From: Anaerococcus rubeinfantis
Lineage (GTDB): Bacteria; Bacillota; Clostridia; Tissierellales; Peptoniphilaceae
Direction: 5' to 3'
Length of the DNA stretch: 64,000 nt
Assembly (NCBI RefSeq): GCF_001487145.1
Contig: NZ_LN913016.1
Span: 248,001-312,000, forward strand
In this document: piece after piece, positions 38,300 through 47,656 of the stretch
How the letters are laid out: each line of letters starts with the position of its first letter
Position numbering within the stretch: position 1 is the first letter of the stretch
The notes under the pieces: generated by a model
What the model was told of the DNA's origin: nothing
Databases searched by the model: none
What the model saw: only the letters and a program-made list of their open reading frames with translations
Translations under genes and position numbers: made by a program

Positions 38300-38403
38300 G
38301 CGCTCTTAAGTGTACAAGATCCACTTGTACTAGATTTTCTAGATACAACTTTATCAGCTTTTTTTGATTGCATTTTTTGCAACTCTAGAATCTTCTTTGA
38401 CAT
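38281..38403 (-). CDS. lanA: Class III lanthipeptide precursor (LanA)
   Basis: A 40-codon frame starts at 38403 after a perfect AGGAGG site. The leader holds ILELQKMQ, matching the helical L-x-L-Q recognition motif of class III leaders. The core has Ser24, Ser27, Cys30 and Ser34, Ser37, Cys40, two SxxSxxC motifs spaced exactly 10 residues, the arrangement that LanKC enzymes convert to labionin or lanthionine rings (known spacings are usually S-x2-S-x3-5-C). It ends in Cys. The gene lies directly downstream of lanKC on the same strand. It is too short for usual gene finders. Confidence 0.85.
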   Translation of the reverse strand: MSKKILELQKMQSKKADKVVSRKSSTSGSCTLKSAISLFC

Positions 38404-38475
38404 AAAGCATCCTCCTTTCAAAATATTTATAATAAATCACACATCAGAAATAAATATTTATCTGACATATGAAGT

Positions 38476-38484
38476 ATTATACCA
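38476..38484 (-). promoter_or_regulatory. Extended -10 promoter for the precursor gene
   Basis: The minus strand reads TGGTATAAT, an extended -10 element, just past the lanKC stop codon and about 73-81 bases before the precursor ATG. The intervening leader contains a near-palindrome around ATAAATATTTAT (38450-38461). A separate promoter would allow the precursor to be made in excess over the enzyme. Confidence 0.55.
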
Positions 38485-38490
38485 AAGTAA

Positions 38491-38883
38491 TTATTGTTTG
38501 ATTGTTGGAATCCACGTGTCTGTAGTATTGTTTAAGATGTCATATAGTAATAATAAAATACCAGATGTACCAGAAAAAACATCATTGGAGAATTTATAGG
38601 AAAATTCTCCAGGAACTAAAATTTCATTATCATTATAGGATAAAAACAATTCTAATAAAGATAAAGATTTATTTATTAAAGCTGTTTTATTATCTGTTGC
38701 GTATGTGGATAACAATACCATACTACCAACGCCTCTAAATAAACCGACTCCATAGAAATTTGTAGTATTAATATTTATTAGTATTTGTTCAAATTGATTA
38801 TCATAATCATGAATGCCTATTTTTTGAAATTCTTTTATACAAATAGCTATACCAGTAGAACCGCCTAACAAGTATGGTGACAA
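38491..38883 (-). CDS. lanKC: LanKC cyclase C-terminal fragment (frameshifted)
   Basis: This 130-residue fragment begins at a TTG, but its frame is open upstream to about 38955 and reads AIKKDLAKCKFDD, LYTEYNSILSPYLLGGSTGIA, which joins naturally to the end of the upstream frame. It forms the end of the LanC-like cyclase domain, with repeated Gly-rich helical hairpins (GGSTGIA, GLFRGVGSM, SGTSGILLLL). None of the zinc-ligand Cys/Cys/His residues of class I, II or IV cyclases is present, as known for class III. Separation from the main part is a one-base frameshift. Confidence 0.8.
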   Translation of the reverse strand: MSPYLLGGSTGIAICIKEFQKIGIHDYDNQFEQILININTTNFYGVGLFRGVGSMVLLSTYATDNKTALINKSLSLLELFLSYNDNEILVPGEFSYKFSNDVFSGTSGILLLLYDILNNTTDTWIPTIKQ

Positions 38884-38942
38884 GATTGAATTATATTCTG
38901 TGTATAAGGCATCATCAAATTTACATTTAGCAAGATCCTTTT

Positions 38943-41042
38943 TTATAGCAAATGAGCATAATTAATGTATATGTCTCTATTTGTTAATTTATATAGATTG
39001 ATTAAAAAGTATGATATACTTGTCCATCCTGTTAACAAACCGATTGGAGAAAAATCATCTATAGGTTCTATTTCAAAATATTTATCTGTTAAGTTTTGAA
39101 TCATTTTTCTTCCGATTTCTTCAACTAAATATAAAATATTTAAGTCGTTAGTTACTCTATAATATTCAATCAATGAAAGTCCTATTCCAGAAAGTCCTGA
39201 TAATAGGGTGATATCATGACTATTTAAATCTAGTTCATCAGTAACTTCTTTAAATAATTTATTTGCACTCTCTTTTAAATCAATATTATATAATATTGAG
39301 GCAATGCCTGATTTTCCAGTAAACAATCCAAGGTCATTATATTTTTTAAAATCACAGAATTTATCAATCCAATCTAGTGATGAATCATTTAGTTTATTAT
39401 ATTTATACAATGTATAAATATTTCCAAAAGATCCATATAAAAAATTGTACATACCTAATTCGGTTTCGTATTGTCTAATATCTCCATGAAATAATTTTAT
39501 AGAATTATAATTTGCATCTTGTTCAAGTGTATACAATAATGAATTTTTTATCTCCATAATTTTATTTATACTAATCTCTAAAATATTATTATTTTCTGTA
39601 AGGAGTTTGATATAGTCATCTCCAAAAGATAATAAGTTGGAACATTTATAGATGTACTCATAGAATTTATTAGAAATAGAGGGACTAAAAGTTTTTTTAA
39701 TATGATTAAAATGATTTGCTATAATTGTTTTATTAATGCTGGATATTGGACCAATAGGTAAAAAGCAATACCAAGCAATGTTAATTAAAGCAATAATATC
39801 ATTTTCTTCAGATGTCTTTGCTCTTTTATCCATAAATCCTGGAGTTCTTATATTTAGAGAGTTATCAGCATTTGCATCAGATGCAACTTCTAAATCTATA
39901 ATAGTGACTTCATCTTCATCATTTATTATTATATTATTTGGTTGTAAATCACCTATAGCAACATTTTTTGAGTGTATCTCATTTATTATGTCCAAAAGTT
40001 TATTAAGAATATTGATTATTCTATTAGCGTATGAATTTCTTGTTGTAGAATCACCAATAAAAGGGAAATTAAGCCTTATCCAGTCATCTACAACATAGCC
40101 ATCAATATATTTTTCTACAAGGTAATTGTTTTCCCATTCTTTGAAAAACTCTATAGGCTCTACTACGCCTTTTACATCAAATAATTTTGAGAGATATTTA
40201 AACTCTCTACTAATTCTTGTAAATGCATCAATATTTTTTCCATCTAGCCCGGCTGACAATCTGCCCTCTTTTATAATACATTTACTATGGGTATTAATGC
40301 TTTTAGCTAAGTACACACCTCCACCGTTGCTAAAGTGTATAACGTCAATAATTTCATACTTGTTTAAATTAGATAATTCTTCATCGTCAATAATATATTC
40401 ATTTTCTATTTTTTGGATAAAAGATGGCTCTTTAATAAAATCAGGAAGTTTATAATAAGGGTCTCTATCATCTACAATTAGATTGCCTTCAGGCGTATAA
40501 ATGTAATAATTATTTTGATCATTTACCTTCTTAATTGTTTTGAATCCACCATAGCGAAAATACACGTTACCGTCTCTCCATCTTTTATCAGTTAGGATAT
40601 ATGGACCATTCTTAAATCCGAGTAAAGAGTTATGTAGAATATCTAACAAAAGTATGAATTGTTCTTCAGAGTTAGGGTAGATAGTAATAAACTTTCCAGA
40701 AGAACTTCTATCAGCATATTTAACATTCTTAAACTTTAATTCACCATGAGTTCTTACAAATTTAAAAGAGACATTATAATTGAAGCAAATTTTTGATACA
40801 ATATTAAGTATATCTTGTGATTCTGATAATATCGCTGATATATGTATTTTCCATCCCTGAGTTAATAGATGGGGATATTTCATTCGAATTTCTTTCCAGT
40901 GAAGATCTTCACTATAATAAATATCAAACTTATCTGAATTATTCTTAAAAATTTCGGGTAGAGTAAAAGCTACATCGTTTACCGTGAATTTTGTATAGTA
41001 TTTTTCGTCATCTAATAGATATTCAAAATATCTTAAATCCAT
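38943..41042 (-). CDS. lanKC: Class III lanthipeptide synthetase LanKC, N-terminal 699 residues
   Basis: The protein has an N-terminal lyase-like domain (1-200), a Ser/Thr kinase domain (about 230-480; IGDLQPNNIII catalytic loop near 360, IDLEVA in place of DFG) and the start of a LanC-like cyclase (520 onward). It would phosphorylate and eliminate Ser in the precursor, then cyclise Cys onto dehydroalanine. A strong AAGGAGG site precedes the ATG. The frame ends early at YINYAHLL; adding one base there fuses it to the downstream fragment, giving about 850 residues, normal for the family. Confidence 0.88.
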   Translation of the reverse strand: MDLRYFEYLLDDEKYYTKFTVNDVAFTLPEIFKNNSDKFDIYYSEDLHWKEIRMKYPHLLTQGWKIHISAILSESQDILNIVSKICFNYNVSFKFVRTHGELKFKNVKYADRSSSGKFITIYPNSEEQFILLLDILHNSLLGFKNGPYILTDKRWRDGNVYFRYGGFKTIKKVNDQNNYYIYTPEGNLIVDDRDPYYKLPDFIKEPSFIQKIENEYIIDDEELSNLNKYEIIDVIHFSNGGGVYLAKSINTHSKCIIKEGRLSAGLDGKNIDAFTRISREFKYLSKLFDVKGVVEPIEFFKEWENNYLVEKYIDGYVVDDWIRLNFPFIGDSTTRNSYANRIINILNKLLDIINEIHSKNVAIGDLQPNNIIINDEDEVTIIDLEVASDANADNSLNIRTPGFMDKRAKTSEENDIIALINIAWYCFLPIGPISSINKTIIANHFNHIKKTFSPSISNKFYEYIYKCSNLLSFGDDYIKLLTENNNILEISINKIMEIKNSLLYTLEQDANYNSIKLFHGDIRQYETELGMYNFLYGSFGNIYTLYKYNKLNDSSLDWIDKFCDFKKYNDLGLFTGKSGIASILYNIDLKESANKLFKEVTDELDLNSHDITLLSGLSGIGLSLIEYYRVTNDLNILYLVEEIGRKMIQNLTDKYFEIEPIDDFSPIGLLTGWTSISYFLINLYKLTNRDIYINYAHLL

Positions 41043-41181
41043 ACAACGACCTCCTTAATACATATTAGTATTACTATTTATAGTATAACATGGTAATTAA
41101 CAATATTCAAAAAAATGTTAATATCAAGAATTAAAGAGCATACATCTTGACATTTATTATTATACCTCATATAATATAGAT

Positions 41182-41215
41182 ATCAATATTATACGTTGTA
41201 TAGTATTATATTGAT
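41182..41215. promoter_or_regulatory. Nested palindromes in the lanKC-padR divergent gap
   Basis: TATAC-GTT-GTATA (41190-41202) lies inside ATCAATAT (41182-41189) and ATATTGAT (41208-41215). The 308-base gap 41043-41350 separates the divergent synthetase and PadR genes and holds no gene. PadR-type repressors bind such dyads, so this is the best operator candidate for the island. Confidence 0.5.
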
Positions 41216-41350
41216 TAGTTGATAAACTTATAATTAGGTCATAGTTTATAAAAAGAAAGAACTAAAATTAAATAAATTTTAAAGCATTAACAAATATGGT
41301 TTTGTAATAAATGAAACGGAATAGTTTTGAAAGGATATGATGCAATACAG

Positions 41351-41674
41351 ATGTTTGAAATAGATACTCGAGTTTTAGAGCTATGTGTTTTAATAGCAAT
41401 CGATAAAGAAGATACCTATGGGTACAAGTTGACCCAAGAGTTATCAGATGAATTTAATATTTCAGAATCTACCGTTTATCCAGTATTAAGAAGGTTGCAA
41501 AAATCCAATTATCTTGCAACATATAATAAATCCATAAATGGAAGAAATAGGCGATATTACACTTTAACGGATGATGGAAAAAAAGAATTGGAGAAGCAAT
41601 TAGAAAGCTGGTCAAAGTATAAAAATACAGTAGATGATTTTATTATGAAAAGTAAGGAGGGTAGAGATGATTAG
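41351..41674 (+). CDS. PadR family transcriptional regulator
   Basis: The protein has 107 residues from the ATG at 41351; a TTG at 41327 would add eight. It shows the PadR winged helix: LELCVLIAIDKEDTYGYKLTQEL and ISESTVYPVLRRLQKSNYL, then GRNRRYYTLTDDGKKEL. PadR proteins repress transporter genes and respond to small molecules or antimicrobial peptides. It overlaps the DUF1700 gene by 8 bases, the common PadR-DUF1700 pair. It likely controls the transporter operon and possibly lanKC. Confidence 0.9.
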   Translation: MFEIDTRVLELCVLIAIDKEDTYGYKLTQELSDEFNISESTVYPVLRRLQKSNYLATYNKSINGRNRRYYTLTDDGKKELEKQLESWSKYKNTVDDFIMKSKEGRDD

Positions 41675-42203
41675 GAAATCTTTTTTACAAACTTTGGATA
41701 AAAAATTAAAGAAATTTGATAACAGAGAAAGAGAAGAGGCAATTCTATTTTACTCAGAGTTATTTGATGAAATGAATTTAGCGGATGAAGATCAAATACC
41801 AAATCAATATGATGTAAATAAAATTGCTAGGGATTTAAATTTATCTATGAAAATAGATAATTGGGAAGATGAAAACAGTTCTATTAAGAAAATTTTTAAA
41901 GGGATACCAATAATTACCTTAAGTATTTTATCACTACCAACAATTTTGGTAGGATTAATAGTATTCTTGGCTTTGTTATTTACAGCTATTTTTTTAATAG
42001 CTGCTACTTATTTCACGGTAATCTTATTGGTTATTGGAACAGTAAAAAAATTCTTTTTAGGTGGATTTTCGATAGCAAGTTTATGTTTGCTACTGGGAGT
42101 AATACTTTTAGTTATTTCAGCAACAGGGATATTGATTGAAATAATTAACCTAATTGGGAAATTAATAATAAAAAGAATCAAGGAAAGAAATATCAATAGT
42201 TAG
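41667..42203 (+). CDS. DUF1700 (HAAS domain) membrane protein
   Basis: The 178-residue protein has an N-terminal HAAS-like helical domain (FLQTLDKKLKKFDNREREEAILFYSELFDE) and four hydrophobic segments from about residue 80. DUF1700 proteins are typically encoded with PadR regulators and are thought to modulate them at the membrane; the mechanism here is inferred. AAGGAGGG precedes the ATG. Confidence 0.85.
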   Translation: MIRKSFLQTLDKKLKKFDNREREEAILFYSELFDEMNLADEDQIPNQYDVNKIARDLNLSMKIDNWEDENSSIKKIFKGIPIITLSILSLPTILVGLIVFLALLFTAIFLIAATYFTVILLVIGTVKKFFLGGFSIASLCLLLGVILLVISATGILIEIINLIGKLIIKRIKERNINS

Positions 42204-42217
42204 AAAGGGGTTTCAAT

Positions 42218-43003
42218 ATGAAAAAGAAATTATGGATTACCTTGGCATTAGGTATAGTTTTAACTCTTGTCGGATGCAACATGGGAGGAAAGCTAAATCT
42301 AAAATTATCTGAAGATGAATATTATATTGACAAAAAGGGATTAGATCCTGTAGTGGCATCTAGTTATTCAGAAACAAAAACATTTGAAAAAATCAAAGAA
42401 TTACAAATTGATACAAATATTACAAATATAGAGTTAATATCCAATACAAGTGAAAATTACAATGTAGAGATTGAAAATTTAAAATCAGAGTATGTGAGTC
42501 CTATAGAGGTCGAAGAAAAAAATAGTGTAATTAGTATCTCTAACAAGCTATTAAAACAAAAACCAATAGGAATACTAGACGAAGAATCATCTAAATTGAA
42601 ATTGGTAATTGAGGGACCTATCGAAAACATAGATAAGATTTCTATAAATAATAGAGTTGGTTCAATAAGTATTAAAGATGTAAAGCTTAAGAATGTAGGG
42701 ATTAAGGGTAATGCAATTGATGTTGATTTTACTGATTCAACGATTAACAAATTAAATCTTGAATTAGAATTATCAGATTTAAGTATGAGTTCTACAAATA
42801 TTAGTGATAGTAAACTAAATTTAAATAAATCTCGAATCTTTGGAGAAAAAAATGAGTTTAAAGGAGACAACATATTGAATTTCTCTATTGTTGAAGGCGA
42901 ACTTGGTTTAAAAAATTATGATGAGATATTTAATAAAAATACGCCCAATAAAATAAAATTAGAAGGTAAACTAAATAGATTTGAGTTTATCAATGAGAGG
43001 TGA
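42218..43003 (+). CDS. Putative lipoprotein, DUF4097-like beta-helical
   Basis: The 261-residue protein begins with a lipoprotein signal (ITLALGIVLTLVGC, acylated Cys near residue 20). The rest is rich in short beta repeats (IDTNITNIELISNTSENYNVEIE, and repeated NI/DV-containing strands), the pattern of DUF4097-type proteins often encoded with PadR-DUF1700 pairs. It may bind or sense envelope stress or the lanthipeptide outside the cell, which is inference. Confidence 0.75.
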   Translation: MKKKLWITLALGIVLTLVGCNMGGKLNLKLSEDEYYIDKKGLDPVVASSYSETKTFEKIKELQIDTNITNIELISNTSENYNVEIENLKSEYVSPIEVEEKNSVISISNKLLKQKPIGILDEESSKLKLVIEGPIENIDKISINNRVGSISIKDVKLKNVGIKGNAIDVDFTDSTINKLNLELELSDLSMSSTNISDSKLNLNKSRIFGEKNEFKGDNILNFSIVEGELGLKNYDEIFNKNTPNKIKLEGKLNRFEFINER

Positions 43004-43010
43004 AAAGATC

Positions 43011-43745
43011 ATGAAATATATTAAAGCTGAGATTTTTAGAATTTTTCATACAAGAAATTATCTTAAATTTATCGCTGCTACTACATTGATATTATTAGGA
43101 AGTATGATTTATTCATCTATAGACTCTAATTCTGGAGAATATTTTGAATCTATGGAAACCTTTTTAAAGATTGTTAGTATTATAATTTCAATTTTTTTCA
43201 GTGTAACTATTTTTAAGAAAAAAGATATTAAAGTAGAGCTACTGTCAATGGGGCTTAGTAGAAAGCACATATTTGTATGTGATCTTATTACTTTACAAAT
43301 TTTTACTCTTTTTTCTATAGTAATAATGGGAGGATTGATTTTATTATTCAGTTTATTAAAAAATCTAGTGGGATCTGATTACACTGGAGGATCATGCATC
43401 GGATTTGTCTATTTCTTGATTAGAATGATAATATTGATGATAAATGTAAACAATGGTGTTATGGGTTTAACTTATTTGTTAAACAATGTGGCTCTTGGAA
43501 TTGCAACTTCCTTTGTAATAATCCCATCAGTTTTTCAAATAGGAATGTATATGACTGAAGGAAAAATCTACGATGTATTTAATAACCTTCTTCTAATACA
43601 ACCATTCAAGCTATTAGATTTAGGATTGGCTACAGAGCAAATTGGAAATAGCTTTATGAAGACAGCTGGTATTAGTTTTGTTTTTGTCTTTGTAATTTAT
43701 CTAATGAGTGGATATGTAAGATTTAGTAGAAAAGAAATCAATTGA
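43011..43745 (+). CDS. ABC-2 type transporter permease
   Basis: The 244-residue protein starts at ATG 43011, after GAGGTG; an upstream in-frame ATG at 42981 lies inside the previous gene. It has six hydrophobic segments and the N-terminal YIKAEIFRIFHTRNYLKF amphipathic start of ABC-2 permeases such as those of bacteriocin immunity systems. It pairs with the ATPase gene, which begins within 9 bases. Confidence 0.82.
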   Translation: MKYIKAEIFRIFHTRNYLKFIAATTLILLGSMIYSSIDSNSGEYFESMETFLKIVSIIISIFFSVTIFKKKDIKVELLSMGLSRKHIFVCDLITLQIFTLFSIVIMGGLILLFSLLKNLVGSDYTGGSCIGFVYFLIRMIILMINVNNGVMGLTYLLNNVALGIATSFVIIPSVFQIGMYMTEGKIYDVFNNLLLIQPFKLLDLGLATEQIGNSFMKTAGISFVFVFVIYLMSGYVRFSRKEIN

Positions 43746-43753
43746 GGTGGATT

Positions 43754-44644
43754 ATGGATGCTATAGTTAAAACAGATAATCTTTCAAAAAAATATAATGA
43801 CAAATACGCTTTAAATAACTGTTCGCTAACAGTGAATAGAGGAGATATCTATGGTATAATTGGTAAAAATGGTGCTGGAAAATCAACACTGATGAAAATT
43901 ATCTGTGGAATTACCGAGAAAACTAAAGGTGATTATGAATTGTTTGGAGGAAAGAATATTTCAGAAGGAAGAAAGAAAATTGGAGCAATTTTGGAAAATC
44001 CAACTTTGTTTGGTAATTTGACAGCTAGGGATAATTTGAGATATTTTGCAATTCAAAAAGGCATTACTAATGAGAATACTATAAAGAAATCTTTAGAATT
44101 AGTTGGATTAAACTACGATGATGGTAAGGTAGTTAAAAACTATTCAGTTGGTATGAAGCAGAGATTAGCTTTGTCTGTGTGTCTTTTAGGGAAACCAGAA
44201 CTTCTAATTTTAGATGAACCTATCAATGGAATAGATCCTAAAGGTATAGTAGAAATAAGAAGCTTATTAAAAAGACTAAATAAGGAAAATGGAGTGACTA
44301 TTATTATTTCTAGTCATGTGCTTCCAGAGTTGGAAAACTTGGTAAATAAAATAGCGATTATTAATGACGGTCAAGTGATAGATAAATTAAGCTTGGATGA
44401 TTTGCATAACAGAGATTTTGATTATATAGAAATCTGCACTTCAGATATTGATAGAACAGTAGAAATATTAAAGGAACAGGAAATCTCCAAAATTGATATT
44501 CAAAATGACAGGATTCGAGTTAAAGAAAATATAGAAGACAGTTCAGAGGTTGTTAGTCTATTAGTTAATAATGGCATTAAAGTCTATGAAATTTTTAGAA
44601 AAGAAGAGACATTGGAAGAATTTTATTTAAGAAATATAAGCTAA
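43754..44644 (+). CDS. ABC transporter ATP-binding protein
   Basis: The 296-residue ATPase starts at ATG 43754 with GAGGTGG upstream. Walker A is GKNGAGKSTL near residue 37, the signature YSVGMKQR near 129 and Walker B LLILDEP near 150. It matches the BcrA/LanF type of peptide-immunity ATPases and works with the upstream permease. A self-protection role against the lanthipeptide is inferred from context. Confidence 0.88.
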   Translation: MDAIVKTDNLSKKYNDKYALNNCSLTVNRGDIYGIIGKNGAGKSTLMKIICGITEKTKGDYELFGGKNISEGRKKIGAILENPTLFGNLTARDNLRYFAIQKGITNENTIKKSLELVGLNYDDGKVVKNYSVGMKQRLALSVCLLGKPELLILDEPINGIDPKGIVEIRSLLKRLNKENGVTIIISSHVLPELENLVNKIAIINDGQVIDKLSLDDLHNRDFDYIEICTSDIDRTVEILKEQEISKIDIQNDRIRVKENIEDSSEVVSLLVNNGIKVYEIFRKEETLEEFYLRNIS

Positions 44645-44666
44645 TTATTTTAGTAGGGGTATAAAG

Positions 44667-46259
44667 ATGATAAAAATATTAAAAAAAAATATTAAAGAAA
44701 CAATTATTCTTACATTGTTATCTAGTTTTTTTGTTTTAGCTAGTACGGTAGGTGCATTGTTAATAGCTAAAAGTATTGATTTTTTATTAAAACAGAATTT
44801 TTATCAATTTTTATACTATATTTTATTGTCTTTTATTGCTTGGATATCAGGTTTATTCTCAAATTATATTCGTAGAATTAAAGAAGAGACTCTAACACAA
44901 AAAATTTGTACTGATCTGAGAAGTGCTGCTATTAAGAAGCTGGTTTCAGAATTTTCAAGTAATTCAAAAAAAGATAAGTTCGTAAATTATGATGAATATG
45001 TAAATTTATGTACAAATGATATAGAAATAATTAGTGATGGGATAGGTTGTTTTTTTGAGTTGGTTTCAATACTTAGTGGAGTAATTTTTTCAAGTTTAGC
45101 ATTGTTTAGTTTTCATTATATTATTGTGTTAACATCTATATTGTTAGGCTTAATTATTTTGGTGATACCTAAATTTTTTGATGATAAAATATCTGATGAA
45201 ATCAACAATGTATCAGAAAAATATAAAGAGTTGCAATCAAATTCTTTTAATATGATAAATGGGAGTCATATACTAAATAATTATTCTTCATTGAAATTAA
45301 TGTTAGGAGTAATAAAAAATCATTCAATCTCCTTAGGAAATGATAAAATAACATTAGAAAAAAATTTATCTAAATTATGGATTTTGATAAATTTTTTGAA
45401 TACATTTAGTCAAGTTTTATTAATTTTTATATCAGGATGGCTGGCTTATAATAAAATTGTAAGCTATGGGATAATAATTTCAGTAGGGAATTTATCAAAT
45501 CAATTATTTAATTCATTGCAATCATTTGGAGAAGTTTATTCTAAATATATTTTATCAAAAGCTATATTAAGAAAATATGACTTAGATTTACAGGTGAAAA
45601 AGGTAGATAAAAGCGAGATGATATTTTCTGATAAAATTATAACTAGTAATCTATCTTATTCTTACAATAATAAAGAGAAAATTAATTTTCCAGACATATG
45701 TATTAAAAAAAATGGAAAATACATAGTTATAGGTGAGAGCGGAACAGGTAAAACGACGTTAATGAAAATAATTTCCTCTAATTTATTATCGTATGAAGGG
45801 AATATATTTTGGGATGGTAAAAATTATAAAGAAATATCGTCCCAATTGATAAAAAATTCAATAGCATGTGTAAGTTCGGATGATTATATATTTAATATGA
45901 GTATAAGAAATAATATCATTTTGGATAAAAAATATGACGCTGAACTACTCTATAATGTAATCAAAAGAACAAAAATTGAAGATTTTATAAAAGATTTACC
46001 TAGAGGTTTGGAAACAGAACTGAAAAGTAACAATCTTACCCTTTCAGCAGGTCAAATTCAAAGAATTTGTTTAGCAAGAGCATTATACTCAGAAAGGGAT
46101 TTGATTTTTATAGATGAAGGGACAGCAAATTTGGATATTAAAAATTCAGAATATATAGAGAAAGAATTGTTTTTAGATTCAAATTTAACTGTTGTAATGA
46201 TTACTCATAGACTAAATGATAATATAGCTATGTTGTCAGATAACATATATACTTTGTAA
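44667..46259 (+). CDS. ABC exporter with fused membrane and ATPase domains (LanT-like, no protease)
   Basis: The 530-residue protein has about six membrane helices (1-290) and an ATPase with GESGTGKTT near 356, LSAGQIQRI near 458 and LIFIDEG near 479. It lacks an N-terminal C39 peptidase, as is usual for class III lanthipeptide exporters, so leader removal must rely on another protease. Very AT-rich codons mark it out from the ICE backbone. Confidence 0.87.
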   Translation: MIKILKKNIKETIILTLLSSFFVLASTVGALLIAKSIDFLLKQNFYQFLYYILLSFIAWISGLFSNYIRRIKEETLTQKICTDLRSAAIKKLVSEFSSNSKKDKFVNYDEYVNLCTNDIEIISDGIGCFFELVSILSGVIFSSLALFSFHYIIVLTSILLGLIILVIPKFFDDKISDEINNVSEKYKELQSNSFNMINGSHILNNYSSLKLMLGVIKNHSISLGNDKITLEKNLSKLWILINFLNTFSQVLLIFISGWLAYNKIVSYGIIISVGNLSNQLFNSLQSFGEVYSKYILSKAILRKYDLDLQVKKVDKSEMIFSDKIITSNLSYSYNNKEKINFPDICIKKNGKYIVIGESGTGKTTLMKIISSNLLSYEGNIFWDGKNYKEISSQLIKNSIACVSSDDYIFNMSIRNNIILDKKYDAELLYNVIKRTKIEDFIKDLPRGLETELKSNNLTLSAGQIQRICLARALYSERDLIFIDEGTANLDIKNSEYIEKELFLDSNLTVVMITHRLNDNIAMLSDNIYTL

Positions 46260-46265
46260 AAAAAT

Positions 46266-46315
46266 GGGAATGTCAACTTTTATGAGTAATAGTTTATATA
46301 AAGAATTGACTTCCC
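46266..46315. terminator. Bidirectional terminator between exporter and relaxase
   Basis: GGGAATGTCAA (46266-46276) pairs with TTGACTTCCC (46306-46315) with one bulged T and is followed by CTAATTTTTT. On the other strand a shorter T run is present. It separates converging genes. Confidence 0.6.
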
Positions 46316-46323
46316 CTAATTTT

Positions 46324-47655
46324 TTATCTTTCTACTTCATTCCCATAATAATTTTCATAGTTTTTCCTATACCGAACAAGGTCAGAAAATTGTTCTTTAT
46401 TCAAAGAATACTCTTGCATAAGGGTGTTCTTTTTTTCTTGCAATTCATCAAGTTTGTATAGTATTTCTTTTGTATTTGGAAGCTTTTTATATCTTTCTAA
46501 TATTTCTTTAGCGGCTATTTTGTAGACAGAAAGTTCGCTATAATACTCATCTGAAAATTGCTTATCTTCAGGATTTTTCTTATGGTATTTATAGATTTCA
46601 CGATACTTGTTTATAGTATTTATATTTTCCATATCTTGGGATAAACTCTTCATCTCAGTTTCAATTTTCTTTATTTTATCTAACAAGTCTTGTCTATCAT
46701 CAGCAGATTTTTTGATAAGATCATCGAGTTGTGTAATTGAATTAATTCCTTGCTCTCTTAATTTAATTATTGAATCAGCCATTGTTTTGATATTGTGTTT
46801 TCTTGCCCAGACTTCGTAACCTTTAGATGATTGAGCTTTTTTATTAGTAGATATATCAATAACATTTCCTACACGTTTTTTAATAGTATTAGCTTTGTTT
46901 TTAATAGCTAAATCTATTCTTTCTTTGATTTTTTCTTCGGTATAATCTTCTCCGATAGTCTTAGCTCTTGTAAATCTTTGTTTATCTTTATGACGAAAAG
47001 CAATGTGTTTACCAAACTTAATTTCATAATCAATAGACTTCATATTTTCTAAAAATTCTTCCCAAGATTTAGACTTATTAATCATTCTATCTATATCAAA
47101 TTGCAGTTTAGACTTCCAAGAATTTCCTTTCTTGTTTTGGTCATATTCGTACCAAGATTTACCAGCAGTTTTATATTTTCTCTTGTAAGCTTCATAATAT
47201 TCATCAATGACTGAAAGCTTATTTTCTTTACATAATTCGTCACTTTGATACCTGATTTTGTGGTAAGATTTTTTGTTAGACTGGTAGCATTTACCAGTCT
47301 TGTAATTAACATTATTAAAAATAATATGGTTATGGATATGCCCTCTATCTATATGAGTTGCAAGAACAAATTCATAATCTTCTTTTAAAATTTTCTTACA
47401 TAATTCCATTCCAATTTCGTGAGCTTTTATAGGATCAACCTCTCCAGGTAGAAAAGATTGAATTAAATGTCTAGCCAAAACTGTACCTTTAGTATCATTG
47501 TCTTCTCGTGTTTTCATAAACTGAATATGAGCAGTAGATGGATGACATTTAAATGAAGATACCAAGATTTTTTCATCAGTTTTTTCACTCCTAGTTATAT
47601 AATCTATTGCCAAATTTAGAGTTGATTTTATAGGATGTATTTTTGTAATTGCCAT
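46324..47655 (-). CDS. Relaxase / mobilization nuclease (VirD2-like)
   Basis: The 443-residue protein starts at ATG 47655 directly after the MobC stop; a GTG at 47664 is also possible. The N-terminal relaxase domain carries KIHPIKSTLNLAIDYI, and the HIDRGHIHNHIIFNNVN metal-binding triad (His-x-His-x-x-x-His pattern) near residue 125. The C-terminal half is a coiled coil. It nicks at oriT and leads DNA into the recipient. It lies opposite to the transfer genes, next to a likely oriT. Confidence 0.9.
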   Translation of the reverse strand: MAITKIHPIKSTLNLAIDYITRSEKTDEKILVSSFKCHPSTAHIQFMKTREDNDTKGTVLARHLIQSFLPGEVDPIKAHEIGMELCKKILKEDYEFVLATHIDRGHIHNHIIFNNVNYKTGKCYQSNKKSYHKIRYQSDELCKENKLSVIDEYYEAYKRKYKTAGKSWYEYDQNKKGNSWKSKLQFDIDRMINKSKSWEEFLENMKSIDYEIKFGKHIAFRHKDKQRFTRAKTIGEDYTEEKIKERIDLAIKNKANTIKKRVGNVIDISTNKKAQSSKGYEVWARKHNIKTMADSIIKLREQGINSITQLDDLIKKSADDRQDLLDKIKKIETEMKSLSQDMENINTINKYREIYKYHKKNPEDKQFSDEYYSELSVYKIAAKEILERYKKLPNTKEILYKLDELQEKKNTLMQEYSLNKEQFSDLVRYRKNYENYYGNEVER

Positions 47656-47656
47656 A

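Noticed and set aside
38491-41042. Class IV (LanL) rather than class III synthetase.
   Set aside because: The cyclase domain lacks the zinc-ligand Cys, Cys and His residues expected in LanL.
46264-46461. A 65-codon plus-strand frame after the exporter gene.
   Set aside because: It overlaps the bidirectional terminator and the relaxase gene on the other strand, has no ribosome binding site and no recognisable protein features.
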